57,359 bases of DNA from Candidatus Eisenbacteria bacterium (GCA_018831195.1 JAHJDP010000011.1:1-57359); one strand, 5' to 3'; shown: positions 45,132 through 54,210, counted from the stretch's first letter. Program-made: numbers and translations. Notes: generated by a model from the letters alone, not told the origin.

Positions 45132-48100
45132 CTATGTCCCCAAGGCGATCGCCCAGCGCCACTTGATGCCGTCATCATTTGATGTCCATCCCGTGGGATC
45201 ATCGACCCAAAGCGGGGCATAGAATTGCACGTGTCCCCTTGAGAGCCCGGGCATCGGCACTCGCGGCTCCCATTGCAGAAAGAATCCGGCCGATTTCAGG
45301 AATCCCGATGGAAAGGAAAAGCGGTCATCCCAGCGCCAGGCGACTTTCCCTGCTTCGCCATAGGCGAAGACCGGCATGCGGAGCCAGCGCCGGACATCCG
45401 CCGATGGGATGAGATCAAAAAGAGTATCAAGCGGGCGCCCCAGAGCGACATCAAGAGCAGCGGTCCAAATGCGATTCGCCACCGGCCCGATATCACCAAA
45501 ACCGCGCATCGCCGGCCCGTCATTATAAACAATATTCCCGTGCCGCCACCAATCCCCCGGCAATCCACCGTCGGCCCGATAGAGGTATGTCTCATAGAGA
45601 TCCATCGTGGCGCCGCGCGCGGGGCTGTAGCGCCAGGGCGCCATTCGAGCGCGGGCGGCGGCCTGGTTCCCGGCGCGCAGATCAGGCGACGTTACATATC
45701 CGGCGAAGAATTTCAGGGAAAATGTTATACCTGCGATCGCGCCATCCCCATCCGCCTTCACTTCCCAGCGGGTCACCGGGGGCGTCGCGCCACCCAGCGT
45801 GGATTCCAAGAAGAAACCGCTCCTCGTCAGCAAGGAATGCGCCGGTTGATAGACAACAGAGGCGGTCAGTGAATTGTTGATCTCATCATTCCAGGCCAAA
45901 CCCGGCGCCAGGTCGTTCGACTCGAGCATCTGACGGCTGCGGAAAGCCAGCTCTATCTTTGTGGAAGACCCCTCCGTCAATAGCTTGCGGTAGGTCTTTT
46001 GAACGCCGATCTCCTGCCATGAGCGGCCATCAACAACAGCGCTCTTGAGATACCATCGCGAGAGGCGCCCGAGCCACTGAACCGGGGTATCATAAGTCAG
46101 CTCATATCCCGGACGGCCGGAATTCAAGCCGATCCGCGGATAGAGATGCAGTTGATCGAAACGAGTCCAGCTCTCATCGAGATACGATCCCCGCAGATGC
46201 ATCCCCAGCCATACGCCGTCCTGGTTTGTATAACCGGCGGACGGCCGCCAAAGAAGATCATAGGCGTCGAGGCTTTCATGATGAAGCCTCATATTGTCAA
46301 ACTTGAGTTGCGTGGGCCCGAAGGGCTGCAACCGGTAGAAGCGATCCGAACACCAGACATTATCCCGCCCGTCGATATCGGGAAGCCGGCCGCCGCCGTC
46401 GATGCTGACAAAGAGAGGCTCCGCGGGAAGGCTTAACTCCGCGATGTATGTCCGGCGTACGGCGCCGCATCCGGTCCAAGGGGGCAGCACCTTGCAGCCC
46501 GGCGCCCGCTTGGCATAGTCATCCACCGGGATATGGGCCGAATAGCGAGCGCCGTCCCGCAGGAAAAAATCGAGATCGAGCGGCATGAACATATCGCCCT
46601 TGCGCTCCAAATCGATCTTCACGTGATATTGTCGCGCTCCGGCGCCCGTCGTGATCCACTCCCCATCGACAGCAGTGATCGCATAATCCATGGTCATCGA
46701 GGTATAGAGCCATTGATCAAAGAACCAATCGAGCGGGCGACCGGAAGCATCCTCAAAAACGGCGATCATATCTTCCGGATAAGGATGGCGGAATTTCCAG
46801 CGTTCAAAATAGGCGCGGAGCGCTTTCTCAAAAACAGCATCACCGAGAACCAGCCGCAGCATCTCGAGCATCGTCGAGGATTTAAAATAGGTTTGGCGGT
46901 AGTTGCGGTACTCGGGATACCAGCTTGAATCCATCGCCAGATCATCCAGGTACCCTGAATGGGCGAAATTGATATATCGCCGCGCGTTGCGCAGATATCG
47001 CCGCGACGCCCGCGGATAAAACTTCTGCGCATACCATCCGTCTTTTTTGTAAAAGGTGCCGCTTGATTCGGGTCCGAAGATGATATCCATCGCCCAGGCG
47101 GTAATGAAGTTTGTAAATACTTCATCCATAAAGGCGCGGTGGGTTTCATTGCTGCCGACGGCTCCCATGAACCAATTGTGCGCCAGCTCATGTCCGATCA
47201 GACCGTAATATTCGGGAGAACTGTCGCCGTCGAGACTGAGCATGGGATATTCCATGCCCGACGAGGCATCAACCACGGTGTGTTGAGGCCAGACATAACG
47301 TCCGATCTTTTCGCTGAAAACGCGGAGAAACTCGGCGGTGATGGAGTCGGCATCCTGCCATCCGGCGGCATTTTCCTTGCGGACGTAGGCATAAACGGGG
47401 ATGCCGTCCCAGGCGGCCTCACCGATAAGAAAGGTCGGGTCGGCGACCCAGGCGAAATCATGAACGGAATCGGCATGATAACGCCATGTCAGGACCGAAT
47501 CGGGCGGATCGGGGATTTCAGGGCGCGATTCCGGATCGACCGTGGGCGCGTACCAGTCGAGATCCAGCGCCCGGCGCCGGCCGGCCGGCATGACCTCATC
47601 GGGGTTTTGTAGAAGGCCGGTCGCGGCGATAATGTAGTCGCCGGGCGCGGTGATGGCGACGTCGAAGGATCCCCACTCGCCATAGAATTCAAATCCGACA
47701 TGTTGATCAAAATTCCATCCCCGCTTGCGGTCGTAGACAGCAATGCGCGGGTACCATTGGGTCACTTGATATTGTTTACCCTGTTTCCCCATCCGGCCGG
47801 TCACCTTGCCGTAATGGGTTGTAAAATCCATCATGACATGCACGTTTTCGCCGGGGGTGAGGGGAGAAACAAGGGTCACTTTCATAATCGTATCATCGAC
47901 CTGTACCCCCAACGGGTACCCATCACCGTCGGTGACATGGTCGATGAGCGTCCCGCCCTCTTCTTCCGGAGGTATCTTTTGAAGCCGCTTGTCGCCATAG
48001 GCGGCATGCCTGTCGGACATATGCGATCCAGCCCGAAAAGCGTTTTGAAAGAGGTGGAAGTAGAGCGAGACAAGGGTGTCGGGAGAGTTATTTGTATAGT

Positions 48101-48311
48101 CGATTTCGAGATGGCCTATGAGATTGTCACCTGGCGGGTCCAACCGGACCTCGATCCTGGTATTGACCAACTGCTGCCAGTAGGCGGGGTCGGGTGGATT
48201 TCTATCATCCGCCGCCCCGGTGGTTCCAAGGGTAAAGATCAGAAGAATTGGAAGCAGAATTCCAAAGGCATTCTGTTTCAATTTCAGCGGAATTGTTGGA
48301 TTTAAGATCAT
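45132..48311 (-). CDS. M1-family metallopeptidase with C-terminal barrel-like domain
   Basis: From ATG 48311 the product has 1059 residues and a signal peptide (FGILLPILLIFTLGTTGA). The N-terminal 600 residues are an M1 peptidase: the substrate loop SSGMEYPM and the zinc site HELAH with the third ligand Glu 19 residues later (in FMDEVFTNF), near residue 375. The last 400 residues have alternating aromatic strands (AGFFLQWEPRVPMPG, GHVQFYAPLWV) and a final KWRWAIALGT, which looks like an outer-membrane beta-barrel. A surface-anchored aminopeptidase is inferred. AGGAGG lies seven bases before the start. It converges on the VWA gene with only two bases between stops. Confidence 0.87.
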   Translation of the reverse strand: MILNPTIPLKLKQNAFGILLPILLIFTLGTTGAADDRNPPDPAYWQQLVNTRIEVRLDPPGDNLIGHLEIDYTNNSPDTLVSLYFHLFQNAFRAGSHMSDRHAAYGDKRLQKIPPEEEGGTLIDHVTDGDGYPLGVQVDDTIMKVTLVSPLTPGENVHVMMDFTTHYGKVTGRMGKQGKQYQVTQWYPRIAVYDRKRGWNFDQHVGFEFYGEWGSFDVAITAPGDYIIAATGLLQNPDEVMPAGRRRALDLDWYAPTVDPESRPEIPDPPDSVLTWRYHADSVHDFAWVADPTFLIGEAAWDGIPVYAYVRKENAAGWQDADSITAEFLRVFSEKIGRYVWPQHTVVDASSGMEYPMLSLDGDSSPEYYGLIGHELAHNWFMGAVGSNETHRAFMDEVFTNFITAWAMDIIFGPESSGTFYKKDGWYAQKFYPRASRRYLRNARRYINFAHSGYLDDLAMDSSWYPEYRNYRQTYFKSSTMLEMLRLVLGDAVFEKALRAYFERWKFRHPYPEDMIAVFEDASGRPLDWFFDQWLYTSMTMDYAITAVDGEWITTGAGARQYHVKIDLERKGDMFMPLDLDFFLRDGARYSAHIPVDDYAKRAPGCKVLPPWTGCGAVRRTYIAELSLPAEPLFVSIDGGGRLPDIDGRDNVWCSDRFYRLQPFGPTQLKFDNMRLHHESLDAYDLLWRPSAGYTNQDGVWLGMHLRGSYLDESWTRFDQLHLYPRIGLNSGRPGYELTYDTPVQWLGRLSRWYLKSAVVDGRSWQEIGVQKTYRKLLTEGSSTKIELAFRSRQMLESNDLAPGLAWNDEINNSLTASVVYQPAHSLLTRSGFFLESTLGGATPPVTRWEVKADGDGAIAGITFSLKFFAGYVTSPDLRAGNQAAARARMAPWRYSPARGATMDLYETYLYRADGGLPGDWWRHGNIVYNDGPAMRGFGDIGPVANRIWTAALDVALGRPLDTLFDLIPSADVRRWLRMPVFAYGEAGKVAWRWDDRFSFPSGFLKSAGFFLQWEPRVPMPGLSRGHVQFYAPLWVDDPTGWTSNDDGIKWRWAIALGT

Positions 48312-48496
48312 GAACCGGCCTCCTGGTCGCGGCGATTTGATATGCCGGTTCGATTCTAAGGCTTTGGCTGGAGATTTGCAGCACTGATTCCATGGCGGCG
48401 GGGACATTACCAACAAACCCCCGCGAATCGCGCCTTGCAACACGATCCGCGGAGGTCGGGGGTGGGACTCGTTTGACGGACCTAATGGGCGCCGAT

Positions 48497-48802
48497 TCAG
48501 GCTGACTCACGTCCGCCGGTCGCGCAGCACACCGCCGGCGCATCACCTTCGAATTGTTCGCATGACGCATTCCAGAAAACCGTCGACTTTTTCTTGCGGC
48601 ACCAGACTTCCCGTGCATTTCCCGTCGATTCTCCGAAATGACACCGGCTGCACCGTTCGGATGACATCTCTTCAGGCGCGCCGAGGATGGAGCCCGAGAA
48701 CGAACGGGACTGCCTCTCGGAGGCGACCTGAGGTGTTCTCCGAATGGTGAAGTAAGCGACGAGCGCCAATCCGATCACGCCAATTGTGATCAACTCGAAC
48801 AT
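48497..48802 (-). CDS. Small membrane-anchored Cys-rich protein
   Basis: The 101-residue product has an N-terminal membrane span (FELITIGVIGLALVAYFTI) and a soluble part with six cysteines: CSRC, WCRKK, SCEQF and a final CC. The CxxC-x(n)-WCxxK-x(n)-CxxF pattern resembles small zinc- or iron-binding ribbons found in many anaerobes. ATG 48802 is preceded by GGGAGG eight bases upstream. No known family name comes to mind. It is 185 bases upstream of the M1 peptidase on the same strand and may be cotranscribed. Confidence 0.6.
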   Translation of the reverse strand: MFELITIGVIGLALVAYFTIRRTPQVASERQSRSFSGSILGAPEEMSSERCSRCHFGESTGNAREVWCRKKKSTVFWNASCEQFEGDAPAVCCATGGRESA

Positions 48803-49113
48803 CTGTGTCACCTCCCTTCAATAACACGCGGCCAATAATCTGATACGAAGGCGGCAACCGATCGCCCTCGCGCTTCGTGTTATCTATTGCAGGAGAGGTC
48901 TCTATTTTTTTCGTAATTTTTGTAAAAGGGAGAGAATTTTCGCACCTGTTACAGCGCAAACAAAAAGAAAGGAGCCTCAATCACCCTGGCCATTCGAGAG
49001 GAAACGCGTTAAAATGATTGCGGGTTGGCTGGACCGTTCAGATCGGCCCCCAGTTCAATGCGGTGATTTGCCCAGCACCCTGATCGTGGAGTTTCTGTGA
49101 CTGGAGGTTGAAA
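48803..49113. other. Divergent intergenic region, no gene seen
   Basis: This 311-base gap lies between the small Cys-rich gene and the first LVIVD gene. An AT-rich tract (48900-48930) may hold a minus-strand promoter, but no box pair is convincing. A 28-codon frame at 49014 has only a poorly spaced GAGG. Confidence 0.45.
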
Positions 49114-51381
49114 ATGCAAGTATCTCAACATGCCAGGGTCTTAAGCATTCTGCTTCCGGCGCTTTCCGGAGACGCCCTCTCGCGGCGGCGAGTTCCTTTC
49201 CGCCCTCTCTTTCATGTCTCCATCCTGGCCGCTGCCCTGTCGTGTATCTGCTCATCCGGTTTGGCCGGGGCTGAATGCATCGATTACAGAGACTACATCC
49301 ATTGGGTCGGTTGTGTGGACACGCCGGGGGATGCCTGGGGCGTGGCCGTCTCGGGATTCTACGCCTATGTCGCGGACGATTATTCCGGGCTCCAGGTCAT
49401 CGACATCACAAATCCCCAAAGCCCCGAGATCGTGGGCAGTGCGGATACGCCGGGATCCGCCAAGGACGTGACCGTCTCGGGCTTCTACGCCTATGTCGCG
49501 GACTATTATTCCGGGCTCCAGGTTATCGACATCAGCGATCCCCAGAGCCCCGAGATCGTGGGCAGCGCTAACACGACGGGATCCGCCAGGGGCGTGGCCG
49601 TCTCGGGTGCCCGCGCCTACCTCGCAGGGGGGTCATCCGGACTCCAGGTCATCGACATCAGCGATCCTCAGAGCCCCGAGATCGTGGGCAGTGCGGATAC
49701 GCCGGGCCGGGCTCAAGATGTCGCCGTTTCAGGCAACTACGCCTACGTCGCGGACGAATGGTTCGGGCTCCAGGTCATCAACATCAGCGATCCCCGGAGC
49801 CCCGAGATCGTGGGCAGTCTGGACACGCCGGGGCTTGCTTATGATGTCGCCGTCTCGGGTACCCACGCTTACGTCGCGGACGACATGTCCGGCCTCCAAG
49901 TGATTGACATTTCAAATCCCCAAAACCCGCAAATCGTGGGACAGACGAATACACCGGGCGGGGCTTTTGGTGTGGCCGTCTCGGGCACGCAGGCCTACAT
50001 CGCGGATTTTACCTCCGGTCTCCAGGTGATAGACATCAGCGATCCTCAGAGCCCCAAGATTGTGAGCAGCATCGGCACGGCGGACATGGCCTTTGGCGTT
50101 GCTGTCTCGAGTACCTACGCTTTCATTGCGGACTATGATGGGGGGTTCCATGTGATCGACATCTCGAATCCTCAAGTGCCCGAGTTAGTGGGCGGCGCGG
50201 ATACGCCGGGAGATGCTCAGGGTGTCGTCATCTCGGGAACCCACGCCTACGTCGCGGGCGGTTACTCCGGTTTTCAAGTGATCGATATTACGAATCCCCA
50301 GAACCCACAGACCTTGGGCAGCGTGGATACGCCGGATCATGCCCGGAGCGTTGCCATCATGGGCACATGCGCCTATTTAGCGGATGCTTCTTCCGGTCTT
50401 CAAGTGATCGACATTACAAATCCCCTGAATCCCCTGATCGTGGGAAGCGCGGATACGCCTGGCTCGGCACTTGACGTCGCTGTTTCGGATACGCACGCCT
50501 ACATCGCCGATGGGTCCTTCGGTCTGCAGGTGGTTAACATTACAAATCCCCTGAATCCCCTGATCGTGGGCGGCGTGGAAACTCCAGCGATTGCCTATGG
50601 CATTGTCATCTCGGGCAATTATGCCTACGTCGCGGCTTACACTTCAGGTCTCCAGGTGATCGATATCACGGACCCAGAAAACCCTCAGATAGTGGGCAGT
50701 GTCAACACACCGGGAGTAGCCAGGAGGCTGGCCGTCTCAGGCACTCAAGCCTATGTCGCAGACGATGACTCCGGTCTCTATGTCATCGACATCACGAATC
50801 CCTTGAGTCCCGAGATTATGGGCAGCGTGGCCACGCCGGGGGATCCCTACGCCGTGGCCGTTTCGGGCCGTCACGCCTACGTTACGAATGAGTATTCCAC
50901 TCTTCTGGTGATCGACATCGCAAATCCCCAGAGTCCAGAGATCGTGGGTGGCGCGGCTACACCGGGGGTGGCCTTTGGTGTGGCCGCCTCGGGCGCCTAC
51001 GTCTTCATTGCGAGCGGTCATTCCGGTCTGCAGATCTTCCCGATTCAGTGCGATCCGGCATCGAATGTTGAAGCAAACCATCAGACTGCATCCAAGATGC
51101 ACCTGAGGGTTTTTCCCACACCGAGCTCGGGCCAGACGTTTATACATTTTGAAACCTGTAGCAGCGGTCGGATTCAGGCGGATATTTACAGCGTTGCCGG
51201 CCGCCGGGTTCGAGAGCTGTCCAACCGGATCTTCAACGCCGGCGATAACAATGGTACCAACCACAACATCTTATGGGATGGCCTTTACGCCGACGGTCGC
51301 CCCGTCCCAGCAGGGATTTATCTTGTTCGGGTTGCAACGGCCCAGGAAATCACAACGACGCGGTTTGTGATGATTCGATGA
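49114..51381 (+). CDS. LVIVD-repeat beta-propeller surface protein
   Basis: This 755-residue protein has a long, basic leader with a hydrophobic core (FHVSILAAALSCICSSGLAGA). Fourteen repeats of exactly 42 residues follow, each of the form VGSADTPGSAxxVxVSG then YVADxxSGLQVIDIxxPxxP. The LVIVD family folds into beta-propellers, probably one or two seven-bladed rings. The last 85 residues are a FlgD/Por-type domain (LRVFPTPSSGQTFIHFE to RFVMIR) typical of exported surface proteins. GGAGGT five bases before ATG 49114 sets the start; a TTG at 49108 lies within that site. Ligand unknown. Confidence 0.9.
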   Translation: MQVSQHARVLSILLPALSGDALSRRRVPFRPLFHVSILAAALSCICSSGLAGAECIDYRDYIHWVGCVDTPGDAWGVAVSGFYAYVADDYSGLQVIDITNPQSPEIVGSADTPGSAKDVTVSGFYAYVADYYSGLQVIDISDPQSPEIVGSANTTGSARGVAVSGARAYLAGGSSGLQVIDISDPQSPEIVGSADTPGRAQDVAVSGNYAYVADEWFGLQVINISDPRSPEIVGSLDTPGLAYDVAVSGTHAYVADDMSGLQVIDISNPQNPQIVGQTNTPGGAFGVAVSGTQAYIADFTSGLQVIDISDPQSPKIVSSIGTADMAFGVAVSSTYAFIADYDGGFHVIDISNPQVPELVGGADTPGDAQGVVISGTHAYVAGGYSGFQVIDITNPQNPQTLGSVDTPDHARSVAIMGTCAYLADASSGLQVIDITNPLNPLIVGSADTPGSALDVAVSDTHAYIADGSFGLQVVNITNPLNPLIVGGVETPAIAYGIVISGNYAYVAAYTSGLQVIDITDPENPQIVGSVNTPGVARRLAVSGTQAYVADDDSGLYVIDITNPLSPEIMGSVATPGDPYAVAVSGRHAYVTNEYSTLLVIDIANPQSPEIVGGAATPGVAFGVAASGAYVFIASGHSGLQIFPIQCDPASNVEANHQTASKMHLRVFPTPSSGQTFIHFETCSSGRIQADIYSVAGRRVRELSNRIFNAGDNNGTNHNILWDGLYADGRPVPAGIYLVRVATAQEITTTRFVMIR
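49306..51042 (+). repeat. 126-bp direct tandem repeats inside the LVIVD gene
   Basis: Fourteen in-register copies start at 49306, 49432 and so on to 50944, with no length change. They encode the 42-residue propeller blades. Copies 1-6 are most alike (for example GAGATCGTGGGCAG recurs), which points to recent duplication or gene conversion. Confidence 0.9.
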
Positions 51382-51576
51382 ATGGGCAATGCTACCGCTG
51401 TGGTGGTGATGACTCCCCTTGGAGGGAATGGTCCGAGTTACGCTTGCGGGTTCCGACGGGCAACCGCCCCCCATGATGAGAGCCGAGTTCCACGTAGGTC
51501 ATTTTGCCCCTCCTTTCAGTAGGACAATAATGCAAGCCCCGGCCCAGAGAGGATCATGAAGTCTATCATCCTCTGC

Positions 51577-52695
51577 TCATTTCGATTTCGCTATCCTAAA
51601 TCCGGCGTTGTTGCACCGGTTGATCATTTCGTAGGGACTTCGCGTGAAAACACGGGCCTCCAACGCATCCCCTCCCCAACGGCCGCCGCGTATGACCTTG
51701 GCGGCTCCTGTTGTGGCGATAGGATTCACCTGATCCGCTGCCGTATAGGAGGCATAGGAATCACTGGTCCATTCCCAGGCATTCCCGCTCATGTCGAACA
51801 ATCCCAGGGCATTGGCCGCGTAACTTCCCACGGGCGTGGTTCCGCCGCGATATCCGCCCTTGGAGCAGAAAGAATAGTCATCCCGCGCGGCATCAAAGTT
51901 TATCTCTTCCCCTTTGGCCAAATCGGCGCCATTGCCGAAGCGGACCTCCTTGCCTGATTCCCTGGCGGCGAATTCCCATTCGGCCTCCGTCGGCATACGA
52001 TATCCCCTGACCGCCGTCATATCGCCTGTCGATGTACCCGCCGCATCCAGCAGCTCACCCGTATCCACATTGTAAGCGGGTGGCAAACCTTCTTTGGCGC
52101 TCAACCAGTTGCAATAGCTGGCCGCATCAACCCAGGCCAAGCACACCACCGGGTCATTATCCGTCTGTTCAATCAACGGAGTGCGCCAGTTGCAATCCAA
52201 GCTGAAATCGAAGTTGCCGGGATTCGACTTCCAAAAGTAACAGCCACCGGATTCCAAAAGTTCGGCGGCAATGGTTTGAAATTCCTGGTCAAACTCACCA
52301 GCTTGAGCCTTGGCCATTAACCGATGGTACCGAGCCTGCTGTTTCTCGCGGGAATCAAATCGCTCGGAACGGGTCGCATAACCTGTCTCATTTACAAAAG
52401 CCCTATACTCGGCGACGATGACCTCGAACTTACTGATGTAGTAATCCGACAATATAACGTTATGCACAGGTAATTCGTTGTCTTTCCCCTCCGCGAATAG
52501 GTCGCCCATGCGAAAGGCGCCGCCGGGAACGAGAACCATGTGCGCCATGACGGCCCTGACCGCCTCCTGGCCCCCCGCTTGTTCGCCAGGCTCAGCGGCC
52601 AGTTTAGCGGGCAGAGCAAGGCTGGCGATCAGAAGAAACACCAGGATCGTAAGAACAAGAGAAGATGAAATGGAGCGTATGTTTTGTGAAAGCAT
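51577..52695 (-). CDS. Exported FGE/SUMF1-domain protein
   Basis: The 372-residue product from ATG 52695 has a signal peptide (SLVLTILVFLLIASLALPAK) and a formylglycine-generating-enzyme-type domain: MVLVPGGAFRMGD, then NWRTPLIEQTDNDPVVCLAW, GYRMPTEAEWEFAAR, MSGNAWEWTSD and the final VIRGGRWGGD and GFRIAKSK. Many such proteins are not sulfatase activators; the family also includes sulfoxide synthases and structural proteins. No sulfatase gene is adjacent. It follows the GbsR-like regulator by 52 bases on the same strand and may be in its operon. GAGGAGG lies seven bases before the start. Confidence 0.87.
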   Translation of the reverse strand: MLSQNIRSISSSLVLTILVFLLIASLALPAKLAAEPGEQAGGQEAVRAVMAHMVLVPGGAFRMGDLFAEGKDNELPVHNVILSDYYISKFEVIVAEYRAFVNETGYATRSERFDSREKQQARYHRLMAKAQAGEFDQEFQTIAAELLESGGCYFWKSNPGNFDFSLDCNWRTPLIEQTDNDPVVCLAWVDAASYCNWLSAKEGLPPAYNVDTGELLDAAGTSTGDMTAVRGYRMPTEAEWEFAARESGKEVRFGNGADLAKGEEINFDAARDDYSFCSKGGYRGGTTPVGSYAANALGLFDMSGNAWEWTSDSYASYTAADQVNPIATTGAAKVIRGGRWGGDALEARVFTRSPYEMINRCNNAGFRIAKSK

Positions 52696-52747
52696 GTCAT
52701 GCCTCCTCGACAATGGCGACAACCCCGATAACAGTAACAATAAGCCG

Positions 52748-53260
52748 CTAGGCTAGCTTCTGACCCAGACGGAGAATCTTGCGCTGCATCGACGGCGACA
52801 GCCGGCTCATCTGCTCGTACCAAGAGACGAGCGTCTCGAGTAGTTCGAGCAGCTCCCGCATGCGTTGGATGGACGTGACATCGCCGCCCCGTTCCTTCTC
52901 ATGCTCTTTTATACAGCCCCGCAGCATCTCGCGTGTAGGGTCAATCTCGCGCTGCTTGCGCTGTCGGAGGATCGCCTGCAGCAGCGACCAGGCATCGGCC
53001 TCAGCCTCGAAGAAATCCCGGCGATCGCCGAGCCGGTGGACGACGCGGATCACTCCCCAGGCCATCAACTCACGCAGGCTGCTCGAGACATTTGAGCGGG
53101 CGAGGACCAGCCGCTCGGCGATCTGCTCCGCGTTGAGGGGCTCCTCGGCCAGGTAGAGCAAAGCGTGGATCTGCGCCATGCTCCGGTTGATTCCCCAACG
53201 TGAACTCATTTCACCCCAGTGCAGGATGAACTGCTCCGCCGGAATGGACAGCTCGCTCAT
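52748..53260 (-). CDS. GbsR/MarR-type winged-helix regulator
   Basis: This 170-residue protein resembles the GbsR group: a start FILHWGEMSSRWGINRSMAQIHALLYL, the recognition segment AEQIAERLVLARSNVSSSLRELMAWGVI and the wing VVHRLGDRRDFFEAEAD. A long C-terminal helical region follows. GbsR proteins repress genes for osmoprotectant or membrane functions. A perfect palindrome overlaps its own promoter, so it is probably autoregulated. The FGE-like gene downstream is the likeliest co-regulated target. Confidence 0.88.
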   Translation of the reverse strand: MSELSIPAEQFILHWGEMSSRWGINRSMAQIHALLYLAEEPLNAEQIAERLVLARSNVSSSLRELMAWGVIRVVHRLGDRRDFFEAEADAWSLLQAILRQRKQREIDPTREMLRGCIKEHEKERGGDVTSIQRMRELLELLETLVSWYEQMSRLSPSMQRKILRLGQKLA

Positions 53261-53285
53261 GGTTTGGACCCCCTCTCCACAACTC

Positions 53286-53309
53286 TAATTTCTGTCATTT
53301 CAGAAATTA
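53286..53309. promoter_or_regulatory. Palindromic operator of the GbsR-like regulator
   Basis: TAATTTCTG and its exact complement CAGAAATTA flank six bases (TCATTT). The outer arm is the -10 box of the regulator promoter, and the site starts 26 bases upstream of its start codon, so bound protein would block transcription. Confidence 0.8.
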
Positions 53310-53332
53310 CTGCAATTAAAGGATCCTGTCAA
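53304..53332 (-). promoter_or_regulatory. Promoter of the GbsR-like gene
   Basis: On the minus strand TTGACA (53332-53327), a 17-base spacer and TAATTT (53309-53304) form a good sigma70-type promoter. The -10 hexamer is also the outer arm of the palindrome. Confidence 0.8.
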
Positions 53333-53365
53333 CTAAACTATGCGCCGATGGGAGGAGGTGAGATT

Positions 53366-53419
53366 ATGGCGGCAGCAAGCAAAGTGCTGGTCCGGGGCAC
53401 TCTTGAGGAGAAGGAGTAG
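53366..53419 (+). CDS. Possible 17-codon small ORF
   Basis: ATG 53366 has an unusually strong ribosome-binding site (GGAGGAGGTGA at 53351-53361) but encodes only MAAASKVLVRGTLEEKE before a TAG. It might be a leader peptide for the LOG-family gene 78 bases downstream, a gene remnant, or chance. The amino acid sequence gives no hint of function. Confidence 0.3.
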   Translation: MAAASKVLVRGTLEEKE

Positions 53420-53497
53420 GCGCACCGGGCGCATGTCATCCGGTCAGCCAGGGGTGAAAAAGAATTCAACGGATAACAAATCCAAAGAGAGACAATA

Positions 53498-54088
53498 ATG
53501 AGCGAATCGGCAAATAAAATTTGTATCTTCTGTGCCTCAAGCCAGGCATGCCATGAGGATTATCACTCCGCGGCGTACCGGCTCGGACAAATATTGGCCG
53601 AGCATGGCTCAACAATTGTATATGGCGGTGGCGGGGCGGGTTCGATGGGCGCTTTGGCAGACGGAGCCATCTCGAAGGAAGGCCGGATCATAGGTATCAT
53701 ACCAAAGTTCATGCAGGATTTGGAGTGGGGTCACAGCGGTTTGACAGAACTCAAAATTGTCGAAGACATGAGACTCCGCAAACACCTCATGATGTCTGAC
53801 AGCAACGCCATCGTCGCCTTGCCTGGCGGCACTGGTACACTCGAAGAACTCCTGGAGGCCGTTACGTTGAAGCGATTGGGGCTATACCTCAACCCAATCG
53901 TCTTAGTAAATACACGCGGCTTTTTTGATCCCCTCATCCAGCTCTTGAGCGATGCTGTCGGCGAAGGCTTTATGGACGAGCGACATCATTCCATGTGGCA
54001 GGTCGTTTCCACTCCCGAAAATGTACTGACCGCGATTTCGACGGCGCCAAGTTGGTCAATCGAGGCGCGGAAGTTCGCAACGCTATGA
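53498..54088 (+). CDS. LOG-family protein (TIGR00730 type)
   Basis: This 196-residue Rossmann-like protein has the start KICIFCASSQACHEDY, the loop VYGGGGAGSMGALADGA and the catalytic PGGTGTLEELLEAVT. Family members hydrolyse nucleoside 5'-monophosphates to free the base (cytokinin-activating in plants, also general nucleotide 5'-monophosphate nucleosidases in bacteria). Length and motifs are normal. The likely ribosome-binding site is AGAGAG nine bases before ATG 53498. Confidence 0.92.
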   Translation: MSESANKICIFCASSQACHEDYHSAAYRLGQILAEHGSTIVYGGGGAGSMGALADGAISKEGRIIGIIPKFMQDLEWGHSGLTELKIVEDMRLRKHLMMSDSNAIVALPGGTGTLEELLEAVTLKRLGLYLNPIVLVNTRGFFDPLIQLLSDAVGEGFMDERHHSMWQVVSTPENVLTAISTAPSWSIEARKFATL

Positions 54089-54210
54089 TAGGCGAGGACG
54101 GCAGAAGGCGGATGGCAAACATTGCCAAAACCCGGCGATGGGTGTAGGATTGTTGCGTAATCAAGACCCATCCACCAGCGGCGGCGAAGGGCAAAATCAG
54201 GAGGTGATCC

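Noticed and set aside
49306-51042. Tandem repeats as a CRISPR array
   Set aside because: The 126-bp units are in-frame coding repeats without spacer structure.
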